From Naegleria lovaniensis (taxonomy: Eukaryota > Heterolobosea > Eutetramitea > Acrasida > Naegleriidae), in assembly GCF_003324165.1 (NCBI RefSeq), contig NW_025407858.1, forward strand, positions 390,735 to 454,734: 64,000 nt of DNA, read 5' to 3'. Every line of letters begins with the position of its first letter. The first letter of the stretch is position 1. The notes under the pieces were generated by a model. It was not told the origin of the DNA. It did no database searches and worked only from the letters and a program-made list of their open reading frames with translations. The translations under genes were made by a program, and so were the position numbers. Shown in pieces: positions 40,112 through 49,129 of this stretch.

Positions 40112-41867
40112 TTACATCATGTTCAATTGTTTCATGTGGTCAATCAGGATAGTATTTTTCACATCGTCAAGAACTTTCTTCATGTTCCCTGTATCTGTGG
40201 CGCAGGTGACATGATTGTACACTTGCCTTCCTTGTTTGGAAGTGGCGCTCTTAGCAGCACCAGACCGACTCATAAATTGGTTGATGATAAATTGTCTTGC
40301 TTTCTCAACATCTCGGCCTCCTGTATATTCACTGAAGCAAGCGCTCAAATCTTTCACTTTGATTTTCTCTTCAAACAAGTCATTCTTGTTGAAAAAGATA
40401 ATAATTGGAGTTGTTTTAAAATAACGAGAGGTACAAATTTCAGAAAATAAGGTCAAAGATTCTTGCATTCTATTCATTTCCTTATCCTCAAATAATTGTT
40501 GATCATATTCGCTAAGAGCAGTAACGAAAACGATACAGGTCACCTCGTCAAAGCTGTATGATGTAACATTATATCATTTGGATGTAGAAACGTGTCACAA
40601 TTATTCCTAAGCACAAATCGTGCGTCCAACATTAATACTTACACGTGAATCCACTTTCTTCTTTCGTTACGTTGACCACCTACGTCAATCATCTTGAATT
40701 TATATCCGTCGATTGTGAAATCAGCCTCCACAATACCGACGGTTTTAACTCTGGAACGAAGGACGTCTTGTTGTGTTGGTTGATAGTTTGGGCTTGTCAA
40801 TCGTTCAATATCATTCAAGTAACTGTTGAAAAATGATACAATTTTGTTCGCAATATTTGCATAAAGGTTGATCATTAGCCAACAGCCATATTGGAAATAC
40901 TTACTATGCTGCTGAGTCATTCAATTGGAATTCACTTCGTCTGCTATATGCCTGCTGAATACCAGCGTCTGACCACAGCATTTTAATATCTTTTCCAACC
41001 TCTGGTGAGATTATACTTGCTGCATTAAGAATAATTTGTTGTTCAGGAATTCGTGTGAACTTTTCTGCACGCTCAATATTTGAAGAATTTGCAAATTGAA
41101 CTGGTGGATTCAGAGTTGTCATGGCTTCAATCAATACTCTAATGGATTGTAATGTATTGCCATAAATAACATCCTTGAATCTGAGGCATTCTTCAGGAGT
41201 GTAACCTTTGTGGTGAATAATTTTCATTTGTTTGAAGATGGTTGACTTCCCAGACTCTCCTACATTGTGTGAAACGAAAGAAGTGAACATTCAAAGAGAG
41301 AGTTGTGTTGAAGTGTCAAACGAGGTCAGAGAGTATACATAGGTCCGTTAGATGTCGTGTGAGACAAGGAGTAACGGAAGAGAGAACATTGTGTGATGGT
41401 CATCAGTCAGATGTGAGAAGTGTGTCGAAAGTGTTGTCCAATCATCCATCAAATTGGTGTTAAAGGTGGAGGCGATCATCATATCCACAACAATGTTAAC
41501 ATGATGATCATCATCATCGTCATAAAACAAAGTTAAGTCGTGATGGACAATATATCATCATCGTGAGAGAGCAGTAGTAGTAAACAACACCAAGAGGCAA
41601 AGACCCAAAAATATAAATTTGAATAATTATAAATTTGAATAAATCCATATCGAGAACAACGTGATGATGATGGCATCAATAAATATCAAGTTTTGACCAT
41701 TCAAAAGAAGGATGAATTTCAAAAAGAACTCCTGAGGTCTTCCACTTACCTGCTCCCAACAACAACAATTTAATTTCTGATTTTTGCTTCTCATGATCTT
41801 TGGCCAACTGTTTGTTGATATTTTGATTGGCAGATTGTTCTGGTGTTGATTCTTTGAAACAAGGCAT
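40112..41867 (-). CDS. Heterotrimeric G-protein alpha subunit, four exons
   Basis: Exons are 41750-41867, 40905-41259, 40643-40822 and 40112-40553; introns are 490, 82 and 89 nt. The 364-residue product has the P-loop GAGESGKST (made across intron 1), a helical domain, [11 protein letters not shown] with the catalytic Arg and switch [21 protein letters not shown] (switch II), FFNKNDLF and the TCATDT loop. These are the complete G-alpha nucleotide-binding motifs. The N-terminus is MPCF, so there is no Gly2 for myristoylation, though Cys3 could be palmitoylated. The C-terminus (HMKQLNMM) lacks the Cys that pertussis toxin modifies. The first intron is much longer than the others in this window. 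It would work with receptors and RGS proteins such as the 7TM-RGS gene. Confidence 0.95.
41260..41749 (-). other. Unusually long intron (490 nt) in G-alpha gene
   Basis: Donor GTAAGTGG and acceptor AATGTAG place 490 bases between the P-loop Gly-Ala-Gly and Glu-Ser-Gly-Lys-Ser. It is AT-rich with ATC/GAT-rich stretches. No gene is evident inside it. Confidence 0.8.
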
Positions 41868-42526
41868 GATGATGATGATGAATGTGTGAGCCTGATGTTA
41901 ACGAGTTCCCTATTTGATGATGAAGCCGAAGACTACAATAAATATATTTGAATATTCAATCCTTGATATTCAAAGCCTAGTGATGTTATCCAAAAGTGAT
42001 ATACTTGGTGTGTTGATGAAATTGAGAAATACAGACACTACTCGTTCTCTGTCCCTACTACAATTTTAATTGAAAGCAGTGCAAACAAATGGGAGGGTCA
42101 ACCGACTTGTGTTTTTTTAAAAAGAAGGATGATGCTTGTCCGATGTCTCTTGCCAATTTTCAAAAACCTCTTCAACTCGTTGCAAGGAGTTTTTCTTCTT
42201 GCCTGAACATTTGGAGGAAGTAAACATTGTGTGTGAGATTCGACGAAATAATATAATTAATCAAGTCTGGAAGCTGTGGCTGTGCACCCAAATAAATTTC
42301 CAAACTTCCGTAGATTCATTTGTTGGGATGCAAATTTGTTTCTTGAATAAGGAAGACAATGTGTTCTTCAAGTATTGGTATATGGAGGTAATAGTATCCA
42401 TTCAACAGTGGCTGCACTATTCCTCACACAACAATAAATAATAAATTGAAACGAAAAAGACCTATCACATCAATCAAGTGACACTCACAAAAATCTGATG
42501 AAAACCAAATCCTTTAAAAAAAAATT
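41868..42526. other. Intergenic, divergent promoter region
   Basis: These 659 bases contain a 101-codon frame that opens only at a TTG and has no protein-like features, so I do not call a gene. Confidence 0.5.
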
Positions 42527-43561
42527 ATGAGCAGTCAAGACAAGCTTCAAACCTACTCCAACGAATTGGAAAGTGTGGAAGGAAGAATTGATGAGAGCAT
42601 TACAACGCTCCGCAGACTCAACATTACAAGTCAATCCGATCCTAATTTTATTCAAAAACAAATTGAAACTCAATCACAAAGTATCGAAGAACAATTAGAA
42701 AAAGCAAAAAAACTCTACAACAAAATTAATAATTTAACCAAGAATGATCCGACCATTGAAAACGCTGTGAATGAAACAAAAAAGAAGCATAAAGAAATTT
42801 TATCGAAATTGAGATCTCAGTTTAAACAAGCAAAAAGTTTTATTGAAACCAAAGCCAAAGGTCTCACTGAAAATCTTCCAAACAAGTCCAATAGTAGTAG
42901 TAGTAGTAGTACTAGTGGTAGCAACAATGCTATGGATACATCAGCACCATCCACTCAAACATCATTCAAAGAATCGACCAAGGAGGGAGTGATGGGATTT
43001 TTCGGTTTTGGTGGAAATAAGAATAGTACTAACAACTCGGAAACCAAACAATTGTTGGACAATGATGAAGAGGATGTGGTTGAAGTGAAGGTCAATGAAA
43101 CGGAATATTACAAGGGAAATGCAAATCTCACAAAAGAACAACGTCAAAAACATGATGATATTGAGAGAGAACTTTTTGCAGAAGTATTCTCGACACAGAA
43201 GGATTGTCTCGACATTATCGATCGATTAAACAAGAAGGCCGAAGAGACCATTGCAATTGCAACAGACAGTGCAGAGTTATTGAAACAACAACGTGAACAG
43301 TTACATAGAATTGATGAAGAAATGGATGCATTAGGAAGTAATATTAAACGAGCTCAAAAAGAAGTGACATCGTTCATGAGGAGAATTCACACAGATAAGT
43401 GTTGTGCCGTAATGTGCTTGTTGGTTGCATTGGCAATTTTGGGAGGTTGTATATTCGCCATTGTCATGAAATTTATTCCAATTAACATCAACAATGGAGG
43501 TGGAAACAATAACAACCATCAACGTAATTCGACCTCCATGGGGCAAAAGAAGCAATTGTAA
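42527..43561 (+). CDS. Qb-type SNARE, NPSN-like
   Basis: This 344-residue protein starts MSSQDKLQTY. Residues 1-110 are helical and charged, resembling an Habc-like N-terminal domain. A Ser/Asn-rich linker covers about 120-185, including a run of Ser encoded by AGT repeats. A SNARE helix lies at about 220-285, with LKQQREQLHRIDEEMDALGS containing the central Gln layer region, followed by MRRIHTDKC and a hydrophobic anchor (VMCLLVALAILGGCIFAIVM) near 293-318. The QREQL...TDKC spacing is like novel plant SNAREs (NPSN). It probably acts in plasma-membrane or cell-plate-type fusion, by analogy. A short Asn/His-rich tail follows the anchor, which is unusual for a SNARE. Confidence 0.75.
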   Translation: MSSQDKLQTYSNELESVEGRIDESITTLRRLNITSQSDPNFIQKQIETQSQSIEEQLEKAKKLYNKINNLTKNDPTIENAVNETKKKHKEILSKLRSQFKQAKSFIETKAKGLTENLPNKSNSSSSSSTSGSNNAMDTSAPSTQTSFKESTKEGVMGFFGFGGNKNSTNNSETKQLLDNDEEDVVEVKVNETEYYKGNANLTKEQRQKHDDIERELFAEVFSTQKDCLDIIDRLNKKAEETIAIATDSAELLKQQREQLHRIDEEMDALGSNIKRAQKEVTSFMRRIHTDKCCAVMCLLVALAILGGCIFAIVMKFIPININNGGGNNNNHQRNSTSMGQKKQL

Positions 43562-44003
43562 AGCCATATAACTAGTTGACGACTATAATCTTGCGCTTGA
43601 AAATGAGTGACTCTTTCCTTTGATTGCTTGAATGTCCAATTTCCATCAATGTATGTCCTATCACAAATGTTTTCATAAAATTCTGTTCCAATATTCTCAA
43701 TAAGTTTCAAGAAAATATATATGCATTTCAACCAAGAAATATTCAACACAGATGGCTCAAAGACAAGAATATTCATGATCTGTATTCAAATTCATCTAAA
43801 ATCCTTAACAGAGCAAACGTAAATTTAGCCATTTTCTTTTTGTGGCCACTTTTAAAAAGGTTAATTTTTCACTCTTGATCAACAACTCCAAAGCCATTGT
43901 CATCTTCAAAGAAAAACTCAACAGAATTGCTTTCTATCCTCATTGAAACCCTTCGATTCGATAGCAACAACAAAAGAAACGTGTAATAGAATATCATACC
44001 ATC
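43562..44003. other. Intergenic region
   Basis: These 442 bases separate two + strand genes. One short + strand frame is present but without coding character. Confidence 0.45.
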
Positions 44004-44336
44004 ATGACTCCAGAAGATTCTTTATCAAGATCCAAAGCATTCTTCTATGCCTTTCTGAGTGGATCCATCCTCACTTGTCTCTCCACTCTATGCCTTCTCA
44101 TCTTTGGAATTGTAACCATCGCCAACACGACTCGTTCTGCTGTAATTTACAACAATGGAGCAGCCATGATTGTTTTCGCATGTGGTTCGTTCCTTGTTTG
44201 GTTGGGTATGATGGGAGGTTTAGTAGCCACGGCCTTCTTGATTCGAAGATATAGTGAGCGTACTACAGCTAGAACCACTATGAAGCCAACCATCTATGGA
44301 GGACAAGAACCACACATTGCTACCACTCTTCCTTAA
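44004..44336 (+). CDS. Small two-span membrane protein
   Basis: This 110-residue ORF has two hydrophobic helices: FFYAFLSGSILTCLSTLCLLI near residues 13-35 and MIVFACGSFLVWLGMMGGLVA near 52-75. They are joined by a short loop (TTRSAVIYNNGA). The C-terminal 30 residues are basic then polar (RRYSERTTARTTMKP). The start is in a normal ATG context. It is not a family I recognise. Confidence 0.6.
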   Translation: MTPEDSLSRSKAFFYAFLSGSILTCLSTLCLLIFGIVTIANTTRSAVIYNNGAAMIVFACGSFLVWLGMMGGLVATAFLIRRYSERTTARTTMKPTIYGGQEPHIATTLP

Positions 44337-44866
44337 TGTGTTGGGTGTTGTGATTCTTTTATATATAATTACCAATTGGAATTTATATTACATAACCAAT
44401 AAAATTAAAATACCACTAGTATATCTTCTTCTATGATAAAATGACCCTTCGATTTGCGCTCGAACCTTCCCTCTGTTCCAAGCCTTTGCTGATGGTTGGG
44501 ATAGCCGTTGTCTTTAAAAGGCTCAATCAACAATTTATAAAAATTTTAAATCAAAAAAAAATTTTGAGTGTGAAATCACCGAAGAGGTAGGTAACGGACC
44601 AAGTTCGAAAACAGCATCAACCTCTCATCATCATCCATGTCATCTCACTATCGCACTCTATGGAGTGTAAATTTCTAATAATATTGATTATAAATCCATT
44701 TTGTATATTTGGAATATTGAAATACACATCTCCGTCATTTGTTATCCAAAATTTCTTTGGAATTGACAACCACACTTGCTGTGGTTACCACTACAACATG
44801 ACCAAATGAAATGATGGCTCAACACCCTCCGAATCACAACAATAGTTTTTATACTAAAACCTTCAA
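44337..44866. other. Intergenic region
   Basis: These 530 bases are AT-rich. No RNA gene, repeat or ORF with coding character is evident. Confidence 0.5.
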
Positions 44867-46027
44867 ATGTCCCAATACAAGATGAGAACGGGATGTGCCA
44901 TTGTGCTCCTCCTTCTTGCTTTTACCACATTGATCTCGTATTCCTTGGCTGAAACACTTCAATCAGGAGTTATTTGTATTAGTAATGATGCTTCTTGGTG
45001 GCACGCCACTCTTCGTACAGGTAGACCAGATCTTCATGTTGACCTCTATTTGAAACTACAAGGCTACAGTGATGTTTCTCACAATTTTGTTGGTGGTATT
45101 CAATTTAAAGTGATTGAAAAGACAGGACCTCCCTTTGGAGTGCAAACATCTATTGTCGGTGTGGAATTACACGGAGGATATACTGTTGATGAAGAAGTGG
45201 GTAACATGACTATTTCATCTCTTGCTTGTACTACATTGGTGAATAGCAACTCCGGAATGGATAATGCTGCCATTTGTAACAAGTTCAGCAATTTATTTGC
45301 TGCTCACAATTTGTTATTTACTGCAATTGGAGATTGTGATGGAGTTTCTCTCAACGGATTTAGTTCTTCTTTTTATAAGAAGGCTATTTCATTTATGACA
45401 TCATCTGATCCAGCAACAAGTTGTGATTTCCGTGGATCTAGTGCTGGTAAAGTTGATAACTGGTGGTATACCAGCAATAAGAGAATCTATGACTCGAAGT
45501 ATTCAGTGAGAGAAGATATTTTCTTCAAAGTTGAAAGTGATAATAAGAAGTTTACCATGTCACAAGTTGCATATTTGAAGGAGGGTGGTGTTGTTGATTG
45601 TAATGTGAACACACTCATTGCAACATTCAAAGGAAACTTCTATTTCAATCCACAACTTTCTGTTATTGTCGCAAATCACACAGAATGTCAAGTAATCCAA
45701 GGTTCAGATTATCCTGGATGCAATTTGTGCTCAAATGGTCACAATTTCTTCATGAATGGTCCAGTCCATTGGCTCTCCAATTCCACTTGCTCAAATTGGA
45801 TTTATGAAAGCGGTGCTCCAGATAGCGGTGTTGATGTTTTGGACTTTTCTTTCAAAGTCACTACTCTTCAACCACCTACTTCTGAGTCTGAAATTACCAT
45901 GCTCATTATTGCTATTGCAATTATTGCCTGTATTCTCGTCATTTCAGTTCCTTTCTTTTTCATTGTTGTCAGAGATTGCAGAAGATACAGAGAAGAAAAA
46001 CTCAGAGGAGGCGCCCAACAAATTTGA
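44867..46027 (+). CDS. Single-pass surface or secretory-pathway protein, uncharacterised
   Basis: This 386-residue protein has a signal peptide (MRTGCAIVLLLLAFTTLISY within residues 6-25), an ectodomain of about 310 residues, one membrane helix near 344-368 (MLIIAIAIIACILVISVPFF) and a short basic cytosolic tail (RDCRRYREEKLRGG). The ectodomain has around a dozen Cys, probably disulphide-bonded, and several Asn-x-Ser/Thr sites (for example NHTEC and NSTCS). No known domain is recognised. It is likely a type I membrane glycoprotein of the plasma membrane or endocytic system. Confidence 0.75.
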   Translation: MSQYKMRTGCAIVLLLLAFTTLISYSLAETLQSGVICISNDASWWHATLRTGRPDLHVDLYLKLQGYSDVSHNFVGGIQFKVIEKTGPPFGVQTSIVGVELHGGYTVDEEVGNMTISSLACTTLVNSNSGMDNAAICNKFSNLFAAHNLLFTAIGDCDGVSLNGFSSSFYKKAISFMTSSDPATSCDFRGSSAGKVDNWWYTSNKRIYDSKYSVREDIFFKVESDNKKFTMSQVAYLKEGGVVDCNVNTLIATFKGNFYFNPQLSVIVANHTECQVIQGSDYPGCNLCSNGHNFFMNGPVHWLSNSTCSNWIYESGAPDSGVDVLDFSFKVTTLQPPTSESEITMLIIAIAIIACILVISVPFFFIVVRDCRRYREEKLRGGAQQI

Positions 46028-46348
46028 GAGGTTTTGCAAACTGTTTTGAGAATATTCAGACACAAGAACATCTAGATTGTTTTAGATGCCCTACACAATA
46101 AATTCTAAGTTTATCGAACCGTGTTGTTTTGTGTAATTCAAAAATGTATTTTCAACTGTTGTCCCATTAACACTTTTCTTTGCCCGCCAAATTTTTTACA
46201 AACAATTCTTCAAAAAAAAGAGCTTTTTGATTCCTTCAGCCTTCTTTGTGGTTGTTGCGAACACTGTCCCTTAACGCTGACATTTTGTTTTAATATTGTT
46301 TGCCGGAGTGATTTGAGAGAAAAAATTAATCTATAATCATCAAGAATA
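46028..46348. other. Intergenic region
   Basis: These 321 bases lie between two + strand genes. A 71-codon TTG/ATG frame is present but Cys/Phe-rich and not protein-like. Confidence 0.45.
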
Positions 46349-47581
46349 ATGAGCAATCAAAAGGAAAGCAATACCGGATCTACGTCGGGATCGGCCCCTG
46401 CCAAGTTTCAATTCGATGATCTGATTCAAATGCTCAAAAAGAGTTTCTTAGAAGAAACTAAAGAACTACGAGATGAAGTGATGGAGTGGAAAGTGAAATG
46501 TAAAGAGTTGGAAAAGCAAAATAGTATCTTGGACTATAGAGTTAAGGGCTCAAATAACAAAATTGTTGAATTAGAAAAGAAAGTTGAAGAGTTAGAGGAG
46601 CAGAAAAACGCATCTCTTCGGAAGTATTATGACCTGAAAAAAGAGTATGAAGACCTCACTCAATTTAAAGCTTCTATCACCAGTATGGTTAGTCCAACCA
46701 AAGAAAAACCAAAAGCTCCGATACTTTCAAGCTCTTCAACATATACCTCCTCTATAGCAAGCGTAGCCACAAATCTAACAAGCAAATTCTCTTCTCCAGA
46801 AGTGAGAAAAACAGGTAGCACTGGAGTAGGTGATTTCTCAAGTTTAAGCAGTGACAGTGTTTTAGAGACACCTCATCACCAGAAAGACAATGTTCCAGTT
46901 CTCACAACTTCACAGCAGAGAAGCAGATACGGCTCGGATTCACCAATAGTTATCCATTCAAAGAGCCCAACCTCTTACCATCGAGATCAACCCTACCGAA
47001 GCAGGAGTGCAACGCTATCTTCACAACGAAAGAGGTCGTCCATCCTCAAAGATTCGAGTTCTTTTTCAAGAGAAAAGAATGTTAAATTCTCTCCAAATAC
47101 GAAAGGAAGTGACGACTTGATGTCAAATAATTCTTCTTTTGTAGCTCCTCCAACACCTCACTCTTCTTTTGGCGTGCAATATTCAAAACGAGCGGACACG
47201 ACGAAATCATCTGAGACGACCTCGTCTAACACAGAGAATTCAAGGAGTAACAGTGAGCGGTTAACATCCACTCCGTCAAGAAGATTTGCTTCTGACTCAG
47301 GTGATTTAAAATTGGACAACTCGACACGAAGACAGAATTCGCTTGACATTGACATGCTCAACGAAGATACTGAAGACGGAGGAGCTCAAGAACTTTATTT
47401 GAAAGTTAAAAAAGCACTAACTCCAGAAGAGTTTAAAGCATTCAGCTCGAACATTAGAAAGTTAAATATGGGAGAGCAATCTATAACAACCACGCTAGTT
47501 AATCTAAGAGAGGTGATTGGAGAGGACAGGCAACATTTATATGCACAACTGAAACGTGCCATCTCCTCTGGAGAAATGTAA
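46349..47581 (+). CDS. Coiled-coil protein with Ser-rich linker and conserved-looking C-terminus
   Basis: The 410-residue protein has a coiled coil at about 22-115 (LKKSFLEETKELRDEVMEWK and further heptads), a long Ser/Thr/Lys-rich linker at about 120-345 with many potential phosphorylation sites (SP and RSxS), and a helical C-terminal domain of about 60 residues (LYLKVKKALTPEEFKAFSSN, then LREVIGEDRQHLYAQLK). The C-terminal domain looks like a compact four-helix unit seen at the end of some coiled-coil proteins, but I cannot name it with certainty. A cytoskeletal or scaffold role is plausible. Confidence 0.7.
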   Translation: MSNQKESNTGSTSGSAPAKFQFDDLIQMLKKSFLEETKELRDEVMEWKVKCKELEKQNSILDYRVKGSNNKIVELEKKVEELEEQKNASLRKYYDLKKEYEDLTQFKASITSMVSPTKEKPKAPILSSSSTYTSSIASVATNLTSKFSSPEVRKTGSTGVGDFSSLSSDSVLETPHHQKDNVPVLTTSQQRSRYGSDSPIVIHSKSPTSYHRDQPYRSRSATLSSQRKRSSILKDSSSFSREKNVKFSPNTKGSDDLMSNNSSFVAPPTPHSSFGVQYSKRADTTKSSETTSSNTENSRSNSERLTSTPSRRFASDSGDLKLDNSTRRQNSLDIDMLNEDTEDGGAQELYLKVKKALTPEEFKAFSSNIRKLNMGEQSITTTLVNLREVIGEDRQHLYAQLKRAISSGEM

Positions 47582-47686
47582 TTTTAAGCAACCACTCAAT
47601 CATAAATCTAGGAATCACGTCATTTTAAATGTCGTTGCACTTGTCGATTTGACTGTTGTGCGATCAGAATTCACACTCAAGAAAAA

Positions 47687-49063
47687 ATGTCCAACTTGCT
47701 CACGATACCCTGCCAATATATTTTTCAAGGAAAGTCAGCAGACATGAAATTAAGCTTTAAATCTGATTCGGAACGAAAAAGAACTATGGAAATTCTATTA
47801 CCCCGATATGGAATGATTCCTATTGAATTGTCAGAAGTGATCGATCATAAATTTACCAAAATCAATTCAGAAGGAATGTTACTGTTGCGAGTACAAATGA
47901 ATATTATTAGTTTATCAAATGAGAATAATGAATTCACAACCATTCCTCCTTCATCATCAAGTACAACGAATCAATCGTTGAAACCTCTCGTAAACTATTT
48001 GTACAATTTAATGCAAAACAAAACCAAAGGCCATGTGGTCAAGAATGCCCTAGAAAGAATTTCCAAAATTGTGAATCAACCAATTTTCACTGGTGACCAA
48101 GTAGAATTTGATTTAATTGTCACAGTGAGCGGAAATTGGGAAACCTATTCCAAAAAGTTTCTTGACATCATTGGATCGTTTTCAAAAGTGGAAAACAAAC
48201 CAGTGTTGTATAGTATTGGACGAGAGTTCTTCTTCGACAAAAGAGACGCCACAGCTAGCTTGAACGGATATTTGTATCAGGTGGATTTAACTGTAAATTA
48301 TTGGCTCGATACATTGGACGAGGAGCATAGTGACAAGTGTGTCATGACTGAATTTGGAGAGGACATTGCTGTATTACCAGTACAGTTTGTTTTGGATATT
48401 GAAAGATTTTCTGGTAATGGCTCCATACCAGCGAGTTCCAAAACTGATAGCACTCCAACCATCCCACTCTTGATATTTGAACAGGCCAAGTTGTACAAAA
48501 AGCCAATACCTTTTAACTCGGACAGCATTTGTGACATTTTATTTAATTATTACACAACAATGTCGAGAGCTGCACGCATTCCCGCAAACATTGTTTATCG
48601 ATTAACTACAAGTACTCAGGTGGAAGGGTTAGAAAAATGGAAAGCATGCAACAACGATTCTTCCGAAATGTTGAAACAATTAATTACTCTTCAAGACGAG
48701 AAACGAAAGAACAACAAGGCGAAAGCACGATATATGAGGGAGAAACAAGAATGGGAAAATTTCAAAAACTTCTGTGAACAAGATTGGTCTACGGCAACAG
48801 CATTTCTTTCACGAGTTGAGTTTATCGAGAACATGACTTGTGAAAAAGTGAGCCAAGAAATTGAGAGAAAACTTTCCAAACACTACGTATGCAGAAATTT
48901 CAAAACTCTTAGCAATTGTTTGTATGGTTTTGTTAAATCTCAGTTGTTGGAACAAAGTACTGCAAACGGAAAGCTTTCCAGGTCCATGATGTTGGATCAA
49001 CACAAGTTGAAACAGGTGATCGACTCGATTGTCACTGACTTTGCTTCACTGTCGATGAGGTAA
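47687..49063 (+). CDS. Uncharacterised protein, 458 residues
   Basis: The ATG follows AAGAAAAA and lies 105 bases after the coiled-coil gene, on the same strand. Residues 1-240 alternate beta-type hydrophobic segments (LLLRVQMNIISLSN, VEFDLIVTVSGNWETY) and charged loops. Residues 260-400 are largely helical and Lys/Glu-rich (DEKRKNNKAKARYMREKQEW), possibly a short coiled coil. No membrane helix, signal peptide or known motif is visible. I do not recognise the family. Confidence 0.65.
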   Translation: MSNLLTIPCQYIFQGKSADMKLSFKSDSERKRTMEILLPRYGMIPIELSEVIDHKFTKINSEGMLLLRVQMNIISLSNENNEFTTIPPSSSSTTNQSLKPLVNYLYNLMQNKTKGHVVKNALERISKIVNQPIFTGDQVEFDLIVTVSGNWETYSKKFLDIIGSFSKVENKPVLYSIGREFFFDKRDATASLNGYLYQVDLTVNYWLDTLDEEHSDKCVMTEFGEDIAVLPVQFVLDIERFSGNGSIPASSKTDSTPTIPLLIFEQAKLYKKPIPFNSDSICDILFNYYTTMSRAARIPANIVYRLTTSTQVEGLEKWKACNNDSSEMLKQLITLQDEKRKNNKAKARYMREKQEWENFKNFCEQDWSTATAFLSRVEFIENMTCEKVSQEIERKLSKHYVCRNFKTLSNCLYGFVKSQLLEQSTANGKLSRSMMLDQHKLKQVIDSIVTDFASLSMR

Positions 49064-49129
49064 AGCTTTTATGCTTTTCGACAACAAGGAGTTTAATAAT
49101 GTTTACAATATTAATTTAACAAAATTTGT

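Noticed and set aside
42136-42441. 101-codon + strand frame
   Set aside because: It opens only at TTG, has no protein-like composition and lies in a divergent promoter region.
42890-42915. AGT trinucleotide run as a microsatellite of interest
   Set aside because: It encodes a short Ser run in a low-complexity linker, common in these proteins.
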